Origin: Yersinia enterocolitica subsp. enterocolitica
GTDB taxonomy: Bacteria; Pseudomonadota; Gammaproteobacteria; Enterobacterales; Enterobacteriaceae
Assembly: GCF_901472495.1 (NCBI RefSeq)
Contig: NZ_LR590469.1
Location: 124,001-188,000, forward strand
DNA length: 64,000 nt
Direction: 5' to 3'
Part shown: positions 8,846 through 17,518 of the stretch, piece after piece
How positions within the stretch are numbered: the first letter of the stretch is position 1
How the letters are laid out: each line of letters opens with the position of its first letter
Made by a program: the position numbers and the translations under genes
The notes under the pieces: generated by a model
What the model was told of the DNA's origin: nothing
Databases searched by the model: none
What the model saw: the letters and a program-made list of their open reading frames with translations, nothing else

Positions 8846-11541
8846 TTTTCAGCATCAATATTTTCACCTTCAATTTCCGGCGCTTTCTCTAGTGGCAAGG
8901 TAAAGTGGAAACTCGCACCACCTTCTTGACTCTTTTCAACCCAGATACGGCCACCATGTACATCAATAATGGCACGGCAAATGGCTAAACCCAAGCCCAC
9001 CCCTGGAATCGCTGACTCTTTGTTACCGCGAGAAAATTTGTCAAAAATCAGCTGTTCCTGCCCAGCCGTGACCCCAGGGCCATTATCCCAGACTTCGACA
9101 TTGAGCCACTCACCTTGCACTGTGGCGCGAATTCCCAGCAATGCGTCGTAACCGGCGTATTTATGGGCATTTTCCAATAGGTTGATAAATACCCGCTCCA
9201 GCAAGCTACCATCGCAATTGATCAGCACCATTTCATCCGGTAACTCGACACGAATGTGGTGATGATTCAAGGTGGTTTCCAGCATATGTAACGCGCTGCC
9301 GACGATCTCTTCCAGTGACTGCCACTCTTTACGCAGATTAAATCCACCCGATTGGATGCGGGCCATATCGAGCAAATTGTTGACCAGCCGGGTGGTACTC
9401 AGCACTTGTTGACGGATTTGGTTGGCCTGCGGCGCGTGGCGTGAGCCTTCAGCGGCCAGATCCAGTGTCAGGATTTCCGCCTGACCAAATAGCACTGTCA
9501 AGGGAGTACGCAAATCATGAGACAGTGCGGCCAGTAAAGAATTGCGCAGTTGTTCGCGTTCTGCATCCAGTTTAGCCAATTCGGCGCTGCGGGCCAGATG
9601 CAACCTTTCTAATGCGTTGGCAATCAGGCTGGTAAAGGTTTGCAGCAAACGCTGTTGCTCCGGCACCATGAGTTGGCGCAGGTTGGCCGGTTCAATCGCC
9701 AATACACCGTAAGTTTGTTTAGCTGCGGTGAGTGGCAGTAATTGATAAGGCACGCCCGGCAAGGTATCTGTGCCAGCGCCAGCCGGTGCGCCGTTGTTAA
9801 AGCTCCAGCGGGCAATGGCCTCATCGACGGAAAGTGCAGCACCTTCGTCGGTAGTGATTTGTTGCAAACGCCCATCCTCTTGTGGCAGTAACAGGTCTGT
9901 TTTGGCCTGAAAACTGCTGGAAAGAAAATGACGGCTGGTTTTGGCAATATCCACCGGGGTCAGGGCGCGGCTTAACCCACGAGACATTTCATACAGATGT
10001 CGCGCGCGTTGCTCGCGGTAACGGGCAATTCTGGCTTGATAACGCACGCCAGCAGTCAAGTTCCCCACCACGATACCGACAATCAGCATGACAGCAAAAG
10101 TCAGCAAATATTGCACGTCAGTGACCGCCAGCGACCAGTGTGGCTGGACAAAGAACAGATCGAAACTGGCAACATTGATAACAGCCGCCAATACCGAAGG
10201 CCAGCGGCCATAGAACAGCGCAATAATGACCACACCCAGCAAGTAAACCATCACCAGATTGGCTTGGTCGAATCCCGGTATTAGCCATTGCGATAATACA
10301 GTGATCAGTGCGCACAAGCCGATGGCGGCGGCACAGCCGCGTAATTGCATGCGCCATTTTTCAGTGAAAGTACGCGAGTCCGTCTCTTTCACTACATTGG
10401 TCGGGTTATCGCCCTCCAGCGCAATAATCACCAAATCTAAATCTGGCCCGAGTTTCCCCAAGCGGTCAGCAAAGCTGCCACGTAATTTCCAGTGTTTTTC
10501 CGTGCGGCGGCCAATAATGATTTTGCCCAAATTATGTTCGCGGGCGTAACGTAATATCGCCTGTTCTTCACCGGCCTCAGATAAGGTTGCTGTTTCAGCT
10601 CCGAGTTCTTGTGCCAGTTTGAGGGTGCGCAGAATTGCACGGCGCTTAGCTTCGGGCAGGCGGTGCAAGCGAGGAGTTTCAACATAGACCGCATGCCAGA
10701 TACACCCTAACCGCGCTGCCAATCTGGCAGCAGTGCGCACCAGTTTTTCATTACCGCTATTATGGCCGATACACAATAAGATGGCATCGCGGGTGTGCCA
10801 AACACGCTCGCGCCCTTGTGTGTCGCGAAAGGCGCGCATCTGGTCGTCAACCCGATCAGCAGTACGGCGCAGGGCCAGTTCGCGTAATGCAATCAAGTTG
10901 CCTTTGCGAAAGAAATGCTCAATAGCCCGTTCCGCCTGCCCAGGGATGTACACTTTGCCTTCATTGAGGCGCTGGCGTAGGTCATCGGGGGGAAGATCGA
11001 CTAAAACCACTTCCGTGGCTTCATCAAACATATGGTCAGGTACAGTTTCCCGTACCCGAATACCCGTAACCCCCCCGACCACATCATTCAGGCTTTCCAA
11101 ATGCTGCACATTGACAGTGGTGAGCACATCAATACCGGCATCCAACAGCTCTTCCACATCTTGCCAGCGCTTTGGGTGGCGCGAGCCATGAGCATTACTG
11201 TGTGCCAGTTCATCCATTAAGATCAAGGCAGGGTGGCGGGCGAGGGCAGCATCCAAATCAAACTCGCGCACCTGGCGATTGCGGTGATGAATCCGCTTGG
11301 GGGGCAGGATATCCAGCCCCGCCAGTAATGCGGCCGTTTCGCTGCGTCCGTGAGTTTCTACCACGCCGACCAACACATCCAGCCCCTGAGCACGCAGGCG
11401 CTGGGCTTCTTGTAGCATGGCGTAGGTTTTGCCGACCCCCGCGCAAGCCCCAAAAAAGACTTTTAGCCGGCCACGGGATTTTTCATTCGCGGCTGCAAGC
11501 AGGCTGTCAGGGTTTGGGCGGGTTGGTTCTGCATCCACCAT
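8842..11541 (-). CDS. kdpD: KdpD sensor histidine kinase
   Basis: Membrane sensor of potassium limitation and turgor. The 899 residues show the N-terminal KdpD domain with Walker A GACAGVGKT and a Walker B-like LILMDELAH, a universal-stress-protein domain at about 250-370 (IIIGRRTEKHWKLRGS), four membrane helices at about 395-500, a GAF-like region, the HisKA box LLAALSHDLRTPLT and the ATPase motifs NLLENAHKYA and GVGLGLAICRAI. It lies nine bases downstream of kdpC and overlaps kdpE, so the regulators are probably read from the kdpFABC transcript as in E. coli. Confidence 0.97.
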   Translation of the reverse strand: MVDAEPTRPNPDSLLAAANEKSRGRLKVFFGACAGVGKTYAMLQEAQRLRAQGLDVLVGVVETHGRSETAALLAGLDILPPKRIHHRNRQVREFDLDAALARHPALILMDELAHSNAHGSRHPKRWQDVEELLDAGIDVLTTVNVQHLESLNDVVGGVTGIRVRETVPDHMFDEATEVVLVDLPPDDLRQRLNEGKVYIPGQAERAIEHFFRKGNLIALRELALRRTADRVDDQMRAFRDTQGRERVWHTRDAILLCIGHNSGNEKLVRTAARLAARLGCIWHAVYVETPRLHRLPEAKRRAILRTLKLAQELGAETATLSEAGEEQAILRYAREHNLGKIIIGRRTEKHWKLRGSFADRLGKLGPDLDLVIIALEGDNPTNVVKETDSRTFTEKWRMQLRGCAAAIGLCALITVLSQWLIPGFDQANLVMVYLLGVVIIALFYGRWPSVLAAVINVASFDLFFVQPHWSLAVTDVQYLLTFAVMLIVGIVVGNLTAGVRYQARIARYREQRARHLYEMSRGLSRALTPVDIAKTSRHFLSSSFQAKTDLLLPQEDGRLQQITTDEGAALSVDEAIARWSFNNGAPAGAGTDTLPGVPYQLLPLTAAKQTYGVLAIEPANLRQLMVPEQQRLLQTFTSLIANALERLHLARSAELAKLDAEREQLRNSLLAALSHDLRTPLTVLFGQAEILTLDLAAEGSRHAPQANQIRQQVLSTTRLVNNLLDMARIQSGGFNLRKEWQSLEEIVGSALHMLETTLNHHHIRVELPDEMVLINCDGSLLERVFINLLENAHKYAGYDALLGIRATVQGEWLNVEVWDNGPGVTAGQEQLIFDKFSRGNKESAIPGVGLGLAICRAIIDVHGGRIWVEKSQEGGASFHFTLPLEKAPEIEGENIDAEK

Positions 11542-11550
11542 GTTATGTCC

Positions 11551-12207
11551 TTAAGATTTTGTCGAAGTCGCCGGGACTTTCACATGGCTTTGGGCATCCA
11601 GCGCCATATTCAGGTTCAGTACGTTGACCACGGATTCACCAAAGAAATTAGGTGTCGCTTTTTGTACATTGCTATCAATCAACTGTTTCACCTCAGACAG
11701 CGGCATCTGGCGAATGCTGGCAATGCGCGGCGCTTGATAATAGGCCGCTGCCAGTGAAATTTGCGGATCGAGGCCACTGGCGGAAGCGGTCACCAGATCA
11801 ACCGGCACCGGCCCTGTTTGCGTCGGGTTTGCCTGACGCAGCGATTTCACGCGCTCAGTGATGGCTTTATCCAGCTCTGGGTTGCTGATAGCCAGATTGC
11901 TGCCACCAGATGCCATTGAATTATAAGGCATCTCTGCTGTCGCTGATGGGCGTCCAGAAAAATACCCCGGTTGGGTAAAGTTTTGGCCGATTAAACTGGA
12001 GCCGACCACTTCATCACCCAGCATAACCAGTGATCCGTTTGCTTGCTGTGAAAACATCAGTTTGGCCAGCCCGGTGGTCAGCAGAGGATAAGCTATTCCG
12101 GTGATAAGTGTCAGTAATATCAGTAAAACCACTGCTGGACGTAGGTATGACATGCGCCCGGTTGATGACATGCTTTTAGCGGATGACATATTGGTAGTCG
12201 ATGACAT
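11551..12207 (-). CDS. kdpC: KdpC, potassium-transporting ATPase subunit C
   Basis: Single-span subunit that stabilises the KdpFABC pump and raises ATP affinity. It has 218 residues, against 190 in E. coli. The membrane helix (VVLLILLTLITGIAYPLLTT), the segment GQNFTQPGYFSGRPSATAEM and SNPELDK are conserved. The extra length comes from a short C-terminal tail and from an unusual N-terminus with three 18-bp repeats, each beginning ATGTCATC, giving MSSTTN-MSSAKS-MSSTGR before MSYLRP. Four in-frame ATGs result. The first is best placed behind a GAGGT ribosome site eight bases upstream. The fourth, at 12153, matches the E. coli start, so the repeat may be an extension. Confidence 0.95.
   Translation of the reverse strand: MSSTTNMSSAKSMSSTGRMSYLRPAVVLLILLTLITGIAYPLLTTGLAKLMFSQQANGSLVMLGDEVVGSSLIGQNFTQPGYFSGRPSATAEMPYNSMASGGSNLAISNPELDKAITERVKSLRQANPTQTGPVPVDLVTASASGLDPQISLAAAYYQAPRIASIRQMPLSEVKQLIDSNVQKATPNFFGESVVNVLNLNMALDAQSHVKVPATSTKS
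12154..12207 (-). repeat. three 18-bp in-frame tandem repeats at the kdpC start
   Basis: Units at 12190-12207, 12172-12189 and 12154-12171 (minus strand) all begin ATGTCATC and encode six residues each. A fourth ATGTCA follows at once. Later bases of the units have diverged. Confidence 0.85.
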
Positions 12208-12288
12208 CTTCTATTACCTCAATTTGAGTCTTATAACCGGCCACCGTCAAAGCGCGGTGGCCATTGCAAAATATTGTTAGTCGCGCAG

Positions 12289-14355
12289 TTAACTCATTAT
12301 CAAGGCGGCCAGCACCAGGTCGATGAGTTTGATACCGACAAATGGCACTAATAAGCCACCCAAACCATAAATCCACAGATTACGGCGCAGTAGGGCGGCG
12401 GCGCTCATCGCCTTATAACTGACCCCTTTTAGGGCCAACGGAATCAAGAACACGATGATCAGCGCATTAAAGATAACCGCCGACAATATTGCGGAGGCTG
12501 GTGAGTGCAACTGCATCACATTCAGGGCGTTGAGCTGCGGGTACGTCGCCGCAAATGCAGCCGGAATAATGGCAAAATATTTGGCGACGTCGTTGGCAAT
12601 ACTAAAGGTGGTCAATGAGCCACGGGTCATCAACATCTGCTTGCCGATATGCACCACTTCAATCAACTTGGTCGGATTAGAGTCCAAATCCACCATGTTG
12701 CCCGCCTCTTTGGCGGCTTGAGTCCCCGAGTTCATCGCTACCGCTACGTCAGCTTGAGCCAGCGCGGGGGCGTCGTTGGTGCCATCGCCGGTCATTGCTA
12801 CCAGTCGACCTTCTGCTTGATATTGACGAATCAATGCCAATTTGGCTTCTGGCGTAGCTTCGGCCAGAAAATCATCCACTCCCGCTTCAGCAGCAATGGC
12901 AGCTGCTGTTAGCCGGTTATCGCCGGTGATCATCACGGTTTTAATGCCCATTTTACGGAGTTCCGCAAAACGTTCTTTAATACCACCTTTAACAATATCT
13001 TTTAGTGCCACCACACCCAGCACGCGAGGGCCATCAGCAACAACCAATGGCGTCCCCCCGGTGCGCGCGACACTTTCTACGGCATCTTCTACTGCGCGTG
13101 GGAAGTGGCCTTGATTGGATTCCACATGACGGCGGATAGCATCGACAGCCCCTTTGCGAATCATCCGATCCTGAACATTGACACCACTCATCCGTGTTTG
13201 TGCGGAGAAGGGCACAAAGGTGGCATTTAGACTGTGTAAGTCGCGTTCGCGCAAGTTAAAGCGCTGTTTCGCCAGCACCACAATGCTGCGGCCTTCCGGT
13301 GTTTCGTCGGCCAGAGAGGAGAGTTGCGCGGCATCCGCGAGTTGTTGCTCGGTAACACCTGGTGCCGGTAAAAACTCGGATGCCTGGCGGTTACCCAAAG
13401 TGATGGTGCCGGTTTTATCCAGCAGCAGCACATCAACATCTCCTGCCGCTTCAACTGCACGCCCGCTGGTGGCGATGACATTAGCCCCCAGCATGCGGCT
13501 CATCCCGGCGACACCAATGGCAGAGAGCAAACCGCCGATGGTGGTTGGGATCAGGCAAACCAACAGTGCCACCAACACGGTGATAGTGACCGGTGAGCCA
13601 GCTTGATTAGCCTCAACACTGAAGACTGAGAATGGATACAACGTCGCGGTAGCCAGTAAGAAGACGATGGTCAATGCCACCAGCAAAATGGTCAATGCTA
13701 CTTCGTTTGGTGTTTTGCGCCGTTTCGCACCTTCAACCATGGCAATCATTCTGTCGAGGAAAGTCTCGCCGGGGTTAACGCTGCACTCGACCACCAGCCA
13801 GTCTGACAGCACGCGAGTGCCGCCGGTGACGGAGGAGAAGTCGCCGCCGGATTCACGGATAACCGGCGCAGATTCACCGGTAATGGCGCTTTCATCGACT
13901 GAGGCACCGCCTTCCAGCACTTCACCATCGCAGGGCACGGTGTCGCCCGCTTCAATCAGTACCACATCACCTTTGCGCAGACTGTCGGCATAGACTTTCT
14001 CTTGCGGCGCATCAAAGCGAGCTTCGGACAGTTTTTTCGCCCAACTGGTTTTTTTCACACCACGCAGGCTTTCGGCTTGCGCTTTACTGCGCCCCTCGGC
14101 CAGTGCTTCAGCAAAGTTGGCAAACAGTACGGTAAACCACAGCCACAAGGCAACACTGCCGGTAAACAGGGCGCTGCCGGTGGTTTGTCCGCTTAAAATA
14201 GCCAACCAAATCAGGGTGGTCAACCCACTGCCCAGATACACCACGAACATCACCGGGTTACGCCACTGAACCCGAGGATCCAGTTTCTTCACGGCATCAA
14301 GCAGTGCAGTGCGAACCAGTGCCGGCTCAAAAATTGCACGTTGTTTGCGGGTCAT
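12289..14355 (-). CDS. kdpB: KdpB, catalytic P-type ATPase subunit
   Basis: Hydrolyses ATP to drive potassium uptake through KdpA. At 688 residues it is close to the family norm (682 in E. coli). The phosphorylation motif DKTGTIT, the TGES actuator loop (ITGESAPV) and the hinge motif TGDGTNDAPALAQADVAVAM are intact, and membrane helices lie at both ends. The gene starts 95 bases after kdpA, a longer gap than in E. coli, because a palindromic repeat (14374-14449) separates them. KdpC follows after 81 bases. Confidence 0.98.
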   Translation of the reverse strand: MTRKQRAIFEPALVRTALLDAVKKLDPRVQWRNPVMFVVYLGSGLTTLIWLAILSGQTTGSALFTGSVALWLWFTVLFANFAEALAEGRSKAQAESLRGVKKTSWAKKLSEARFDAPQEKVYADSLRKGDVVLIEAGDTVPCDGEVLEGGASVDESAITGESAPVIRESGGDFSSVTGGTRVLSDWLVVECSVNPGETFLDRMIAMVEGAKRRKTPNEVALTILLVALTIVFLLATATLYPFSVFSVEANQAGSPVTITVLVALLVCLIPTTIGGLLSAIGVAGMSRMLGANVIATSGRAVEAAGDVDVLLLDKTGTITLGNRQASEFLPAPGVTEQQLADAAQLSSLADETPEGRSIVVLAKQRFNLRERDLHSLNATFVPFSAQTRMSGVNVQDRMIRKGAVDAIRRHVESNQGHFPRAVEDAVESVARTGGTPLVVADGPRVLGVVALKDIVKGGIKERFAELRKMGIKTVMITGDNRLTAAAIAAEAGVDDFLAEATPEAKLALIRQYQAEGRLVAMTGDGTNDAPALAQADVAVAMNSGTQAAKEAGNMVDLDSNPTKLIEVVHIGKQMLMTRGSLTTFSIANDVAKYFAIIPAAFAATYPQLNALNVMQLHSPASAILSAVIFNALIIVFLIPLALKGVSYKAMSAAALLRRNLWIYGLGGLLVPFVGIKLIDLVLAALIMS

Positions 14356-14373
14356 AGTTATTCTCTCTTAGTG

Positions 14374-14449
14374 ACGATACCCTTGGACTTGAAGTTGCAG
14401 GGGCATTCGTTTGCCACCTACCTGCAACTCCAAGCTCTTTGGCTGTATA
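14374..14449. repeat. short dispersed palindrome, copy B, inside the kdp operon
   Basis: Arms GGACTTGAAGTTGCAGG and CCTGCAACTCCAAG, flanked by GATACCC on one side and GGCTGTATAA on the other. The element fills almost the whole kdpA-kdpB gap and would form a hairpin within the kdpFABC mRNA. It is related to the copies at 4236-4288 and 55792-55862. Confidence 0.75.
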
Positions 14450-14450
14450 A

Positions 14451-16139
14451 TCAATGTGTTAACCAAACTTGAAGATGTTCGGCGACTGGGCCTAAGGCCA
14501 GTGCTGGGATAAAGGTCAATGCGCCCACCAATAACACGGTGCCCACCAGTAAGCCGATAAACAGTGGCCCCGAAGTCGGTAGGGTGCCGTTGCCCGCCGG
14601 TTGGCGTTTCTTCGCCACCAAGGAGCTGGCAATTGCCAACACGGGCAAAATCACACCAAATCGCCCCAAAAACATCGCCGCAGCCAGCAACAGGTTATAA
14701 AACGGTGTGTTGACACTCAGGCCCGCGAAGGCACTGCCGTTGTTGTTGGCTGCTGAGGAGAGGGCGTAGAGCACTTCACTAAAGCCATGTGCGCCGGGGT
14801 TCAGAATGCCTGCGCGGCCAGCATCGGTACAAAGTGCCAGTGCGGTGCCAAGTAGCACGACTGCGGGTGTGACCAGAATCGCCAGCGCGGTCATTTTCAT
14901 ATCAAAAACGTCAATTTTTTTACCAAGGTATTCTGGGGTGCGACCAATCATCAGTCCGGCAATAAACACCGTCAGTAGCACGAATAACAGCATGCCGTAT
15001 AAACCAGAACCGACGCCGCCAAACACCACTTCGCCAATCTGCATCAGCCACATCGGCACCATGCCACCTAGCGCGGTAAAGGAGTCGTGCATGGCGTTAA
15101 CCGCACCACAAGATGCTGCGGTGGTGACTACGGCATACATGCTGGTGGCGAGAATACCGAAGCGTGATTCCTTACCTTCCATATTGATATTGCTGTCCGC
15201 GCCCAGCTTGATGAGATGGGGGTTACCGGCCAGCTCGGCGTACATCACCACCACCACTGCCACCACAAAAATCAGTGACATAGCCCAGATAAGCGCATGG
15301 CCTTGGCGGGTATCCCCAACCACCTGGCCGAACGCGAAGCACAGGGCACAGGGGATGAGGAAGATAGCCAGCATCTGGACAAAGTTGCTAAATGCCGTCG
15401 GGTTCTCAAACGGATGGGCAGAGTTGGCACCAAAGAAGCCACCGCCATTGGTTCCCAGCATTTTTATTGCTTCTTGTGAGGCCACTGGCCCCATCGGTAA
15501 GGTCTGTTTTACGCCTTCCAATGTGGTGATATGCAGGTAGCCATCCAGATTTTGTAATACTCCCTGACTGACAAAAATAAGAGCGATGATCAGTGCAATA
15601 GGCAATAAGACATATAACGTGATGCGCACCAAATCGACCCAGGCATTACCTAATGTGGCTGCCGAATGGCGGGAAAATGCACGAATCAGTGCAAAAGCAA
15701 CCGCAATACCGGTGGCGGCAGAGAGGAAGTTCTGTACGGTCAGGCCAGCCATTTGGCTGAGGTAGCTAAGGGTATTTTCGCCGCTATAGGCTTGCCAGTT
15801 GGTGTTAGTCACAAAACTGACCGCTGTATTCAGCGCCAGATGCCACGACATCCCCGGCATATTTTCCGGATTCAGGGGTAATGCACCTTGCATCATTAAC
15901 AGTGCGAACAGCAGCGCAATGCCCAGAATGTTAAACAGGAGAATAGCCAGCGCATATTGCCAGCCGTTCATCTCGACATTTTTTACTCCACTACAACGCC
16001 ATAAACCGGCCTCAATTTTTTGCAATGGCATAAAGGGGTCGCCTTCAATAAGGCGCGCCAGAAAACTTCCCAATGGACGGGCTAGCACCAACAACACCAG
16101 CATAAAGCTGGCGATAAGCAGAAATCCTGATGCCGCCAT
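14451..16139 (-). CDS. kdpA: KdpA, potassium-translocating subunit
   Basis: Membrane subunit that holds the selectivity filter of the high-affinity pump. It has 562 residues (E. coli 557) and at least ten membrane helices. The four filter regions are recognisable: TNTNWQAYSGENTLSY, LGTNGGGFFGANSAHPF, TTAASCGAVNAMHDS and SSAANNNGSAFAGL. The start ATG directly abuts the stop of kdpF, and the ribosome site GGAGG lies within kdpF. Confidence 0.98.
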   Translation of the reverse strand: MAASGFLLIASFMLVLLVLARPLGSFLARLIEGDPFMPLQKIEAGLWRCSGVKNVEMNGWQYALAILLFNILGIALLFALLMMQGALPLNPENMPGMSWHLALNTAVSFVTNTNWQAYSGENTLSYLSQMAGLTVQNFLSAATGIAVAFALIRAFSRHSAATLGNAWVDLVRITLYVLLPIALIIALIFVSQGVLQNLDGYLHITTLEGVKQTLPMGPVASQEAIKMLGTNGGGFFGANSAHPFENPTAFSNFVQMLAIFLIPCALCFAFGQVVGDTRQGHALIWAMSLIFVVAVVVVMYAELAGNPHLIKLGADSNINMEGKESRFGILATSMYAVVTTAASCGAVNAMHDSFTALGGMVPMWLMQIGEVVFGGVGSGLYGMLLFVLLTVFIAGLMIGRTPEYLGKKIDVFDMKMTALAILVTPAVVLLGTALALCTDAGRAGILNPGAHGFSEVLYALSSAANNNGSAFAGLSVNTPFYNLLLAAAMFLGRFGVILPVLAIASSLVAKKRQPAGNGTLPTSGPLFIGLLVGTVLLVGALTFIPALALGPVAEHLQVWLTH

Positions 16140-16229
16140 TTAAAAGTCCTCCGCATTAAATAAGGCATAAACCAGATAGCCCAATAGCAGCAGAACCAGC
16201 AATCCACCACAAATGATGCTGATACTCAC
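16140..16229 (-). CDS. kdpF: KdpF, small stabilising subunit
   Basis: A 29-residue single-helix peptide (core LLVLLLLGYLVYALFNAE) that stabilises the KdpFABC complex. E. coli KdpF has the same length and the same LLLGYLVYAL core. The GTG start at 16227-16229 follows a strong ribosome site (GGAGGTATATC). The TAA directly abuts the kdpA ATG. It is the first gene of the operon. Confidence 0.95.
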   Translation of the reverse strand: MSISIICGGLLVLLLLGYLVYALFNAEDF

Positions 16230-16249
16230 GATATACCTCCATAGATCTT

Positions 16250-16290
16250 GTTTTTTGATATCTCAGTTTTTGATATCTCAGTTTTTGATA
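16250..16290. repeat. 15-bp tandem repeat in the kdp leader
   Basis: The unit GTTTTTGATATCTCA occurs twice (the first copy has one extra T) plus a ten-base partial third copy ending in GATA. It lies between the KdpE operator and the kdpF ribosome site, so it is probably in the transcribed leader or core promoter. Confidence 0.8.
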
Positions 16291-16343
16291 ACAACAGCTT
16301 AGGAAGTTGTAAGAAAAGTTCTTGATAAAAAAATAGGAAGGCG

Positions 16344-16360
16344 TGTAAAAAAAGTATAAA
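16344..16360 (-). promoter_or_regulatory. KdpE operator upstream of kdpFABC
   Basis: On the minus strand the sequence reads TTTATACTTTTTTTACA, which to my knowledge equals the T-rich direct repeat bound by KdpE at the E. coli kdp promoter. It lies 115 bases upstream of the kdpF start, in the correct orientation. Confidence 0.8.
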
Positions 16361-16727
16361 AACGGTTAAAAAGCAATCGAAAAAAGAGTGTAAATTACTC
16401 AGTGGCGCTGTGCAGTATTCAATTGAGTTAGCGGAGTAGATATTTCTGGGGTAAATACACCCAGTTTTCTAATTGATAAATTGCCAGTAACGCCAATGCA
16501 ACAAATTATAAAGTGAGTTTAACTTTGCTGTAACAAAATTACAGAATGGGTATTTTTTTTCTTTTTTTATGCGATTGAGTGGTCGGATGAGTGGTAAAGT
16601 TTCAACCAATGCGGTAAAATTTTGCTCAGTTTCCAATTTGTTTATTTTACTTTCAACGCCAAGCGGTAATAGGCCTGCGGTTAATAGGGTTAGCTGTTAC
16701 ACAACGGCGTTTTAAAGGAGGGTTATT

Positions 16728-16934
16728 ATGTCCATTTACAACGCATACCCATTACACCAAGTGATGTTGCGTCGTTTCGCTGTGATTCTGGTGGGGTTAT
16801 TGGCGCTGCCTGTCATGCTATTTCGCAAGGACCGCGCCCGTTTTTATAGCTATTTGCACCGTGTCTGGGTCAAAACCAGTGATAAACCGGTGTGGTTGGC
16901 ACAGTCAGAAACGGCACCACAATATTTTTACTGA
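16728..16934 (+). CDS. ybfA: YbfA family protein
   Basis: A 68-residue protein of unknown function with one membrane helix (FAVILVGLLALPVMLF) and the conserved block FRKDRARFYSYLHRVW followed by KTSDKPVW. Length and block agree with E. coli YbfA, which also lies next to kdpF. It has a strong ribosome site (AAAGGAGGG) and its own terminator. Its position suggests a possible link to potassium or envelope stress, but this is inference. Confidence 0.88.
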   Translation: MSIYNAYPLHQVMLRRFAVILVGLLALPVMLFRKDRARFYSYLHRVWVKTSDKPVWLAQSETAPQYFY

Positions 16935-16979
16935 GATAAACTATCAGGTTTACAGCGGTAAATTGCAGTAAAGTGAAAG

Positions 16980-17009
16980 GCCCATGAGTGAATGCTCATG
17001 GGCTTTTTT
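16980..17009 (+). terminator. rho-independent terminator after ybfA
   Basis: Perfect nine-base stem GCCCATGAG / CTCATGGGC with a six-base loop and six T residues. Confidence 0.9.
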
Positions 17010-17029
17010 ATTGGTCGATGGAGAATGAG

Positions 17030-17515
17030 ATGGCGCAAAACAATCAGATGAAACAGAGTGTTGAATATTGCCATGCGCGCGATGAACTTGATGCGCTATG
17101 CACAGCAGGTATCACTCGAGGCCAATTGATGGCATTTCATAGTCGCTATAAATTAGTGTTATTGGCACATTCACAGCCGGAATACCGTGCAATTGGGCCT
17201 TTTATTGCGTCAATGGATAAATGGTCATCACTGATTGAATTTACCGCTGAGTATCGCCAGCGTTTACTACAGCTACTCTCTCATTCTCCAACAGTGGCGA
17301 ACCATACCAATGTATTGATGCATATGCAGGGTTATTTCCGCCCTTATCTCACCTCTACTCAGCGTCAGGCGCTAGCGCAACTGATTGACCAATATCGCTT
17401 AGGTGAATTGCCCCTGAGTGCGCCTATCGCCCAGATAACAGCTTATATGATTGAGTTTCCCAATGACTATCTGGCCAGTCAGCACTATTTTACTTTTTAC
17501 TCAGATCAAGGATAA
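17030..17515 (+). CDS. ybgA: YbgA family (DUF1722) protein
   Basis: A 161-residue protein equal to the DUF1722 domain, with the conserved segments FHSRYKLVLLAHSQPEYR and HTNVLMHMQGYFRPYL. The domain is often found beside or fused to photolyase-related genes; here phr begins three bases after its stop and shares its ribosome site region. Possible upstream ATGs lie at 16988 (inside the ybfA terminator, unlikely) and 17018. I choose 17030 because GGAG stands nine bases before it. Function is unknown, but the coupling to phr suggests a role in light or DNA damage response. Confidence 0.85.
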   Translation: MAQNNQMKQSVEYCHARDELDALCTAGITRGQLMAFHSRYKLVLLAHSQPEYRAIGPFIASMDKWSSLIEFTAEYRQRLLQLLSHSPTVANHTNVLMHMQGYFRPYLTSTQRQALAQLIDQYRLGELPLSAPIAQITAYMIEFPNDYLASQHYFTFYSDQG

Positions 17516-17518
17516 GCC

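Larger units (their letters stand above)
16230..16727. other. 498-bp regulatory region between divergent kdpF and ybfA
   Basis: It holds the kdp control region: a 15-bp tandem repeat (16250-16290) close to kdpF and a KdpE operator (16344-16360). Further right it is AT-rich with several homopolymer runs, and the ybfA ribosome site (AAAGGAGGG) stands just before 16728. No additional gene is seen. Confidence 0.6.

Noticed and set aside
10437..11627. Several frames of 60-150 codons on either strand within kdpD
   Set aside because: All lie inside the intact kdpD gene and show no start signals or domains.
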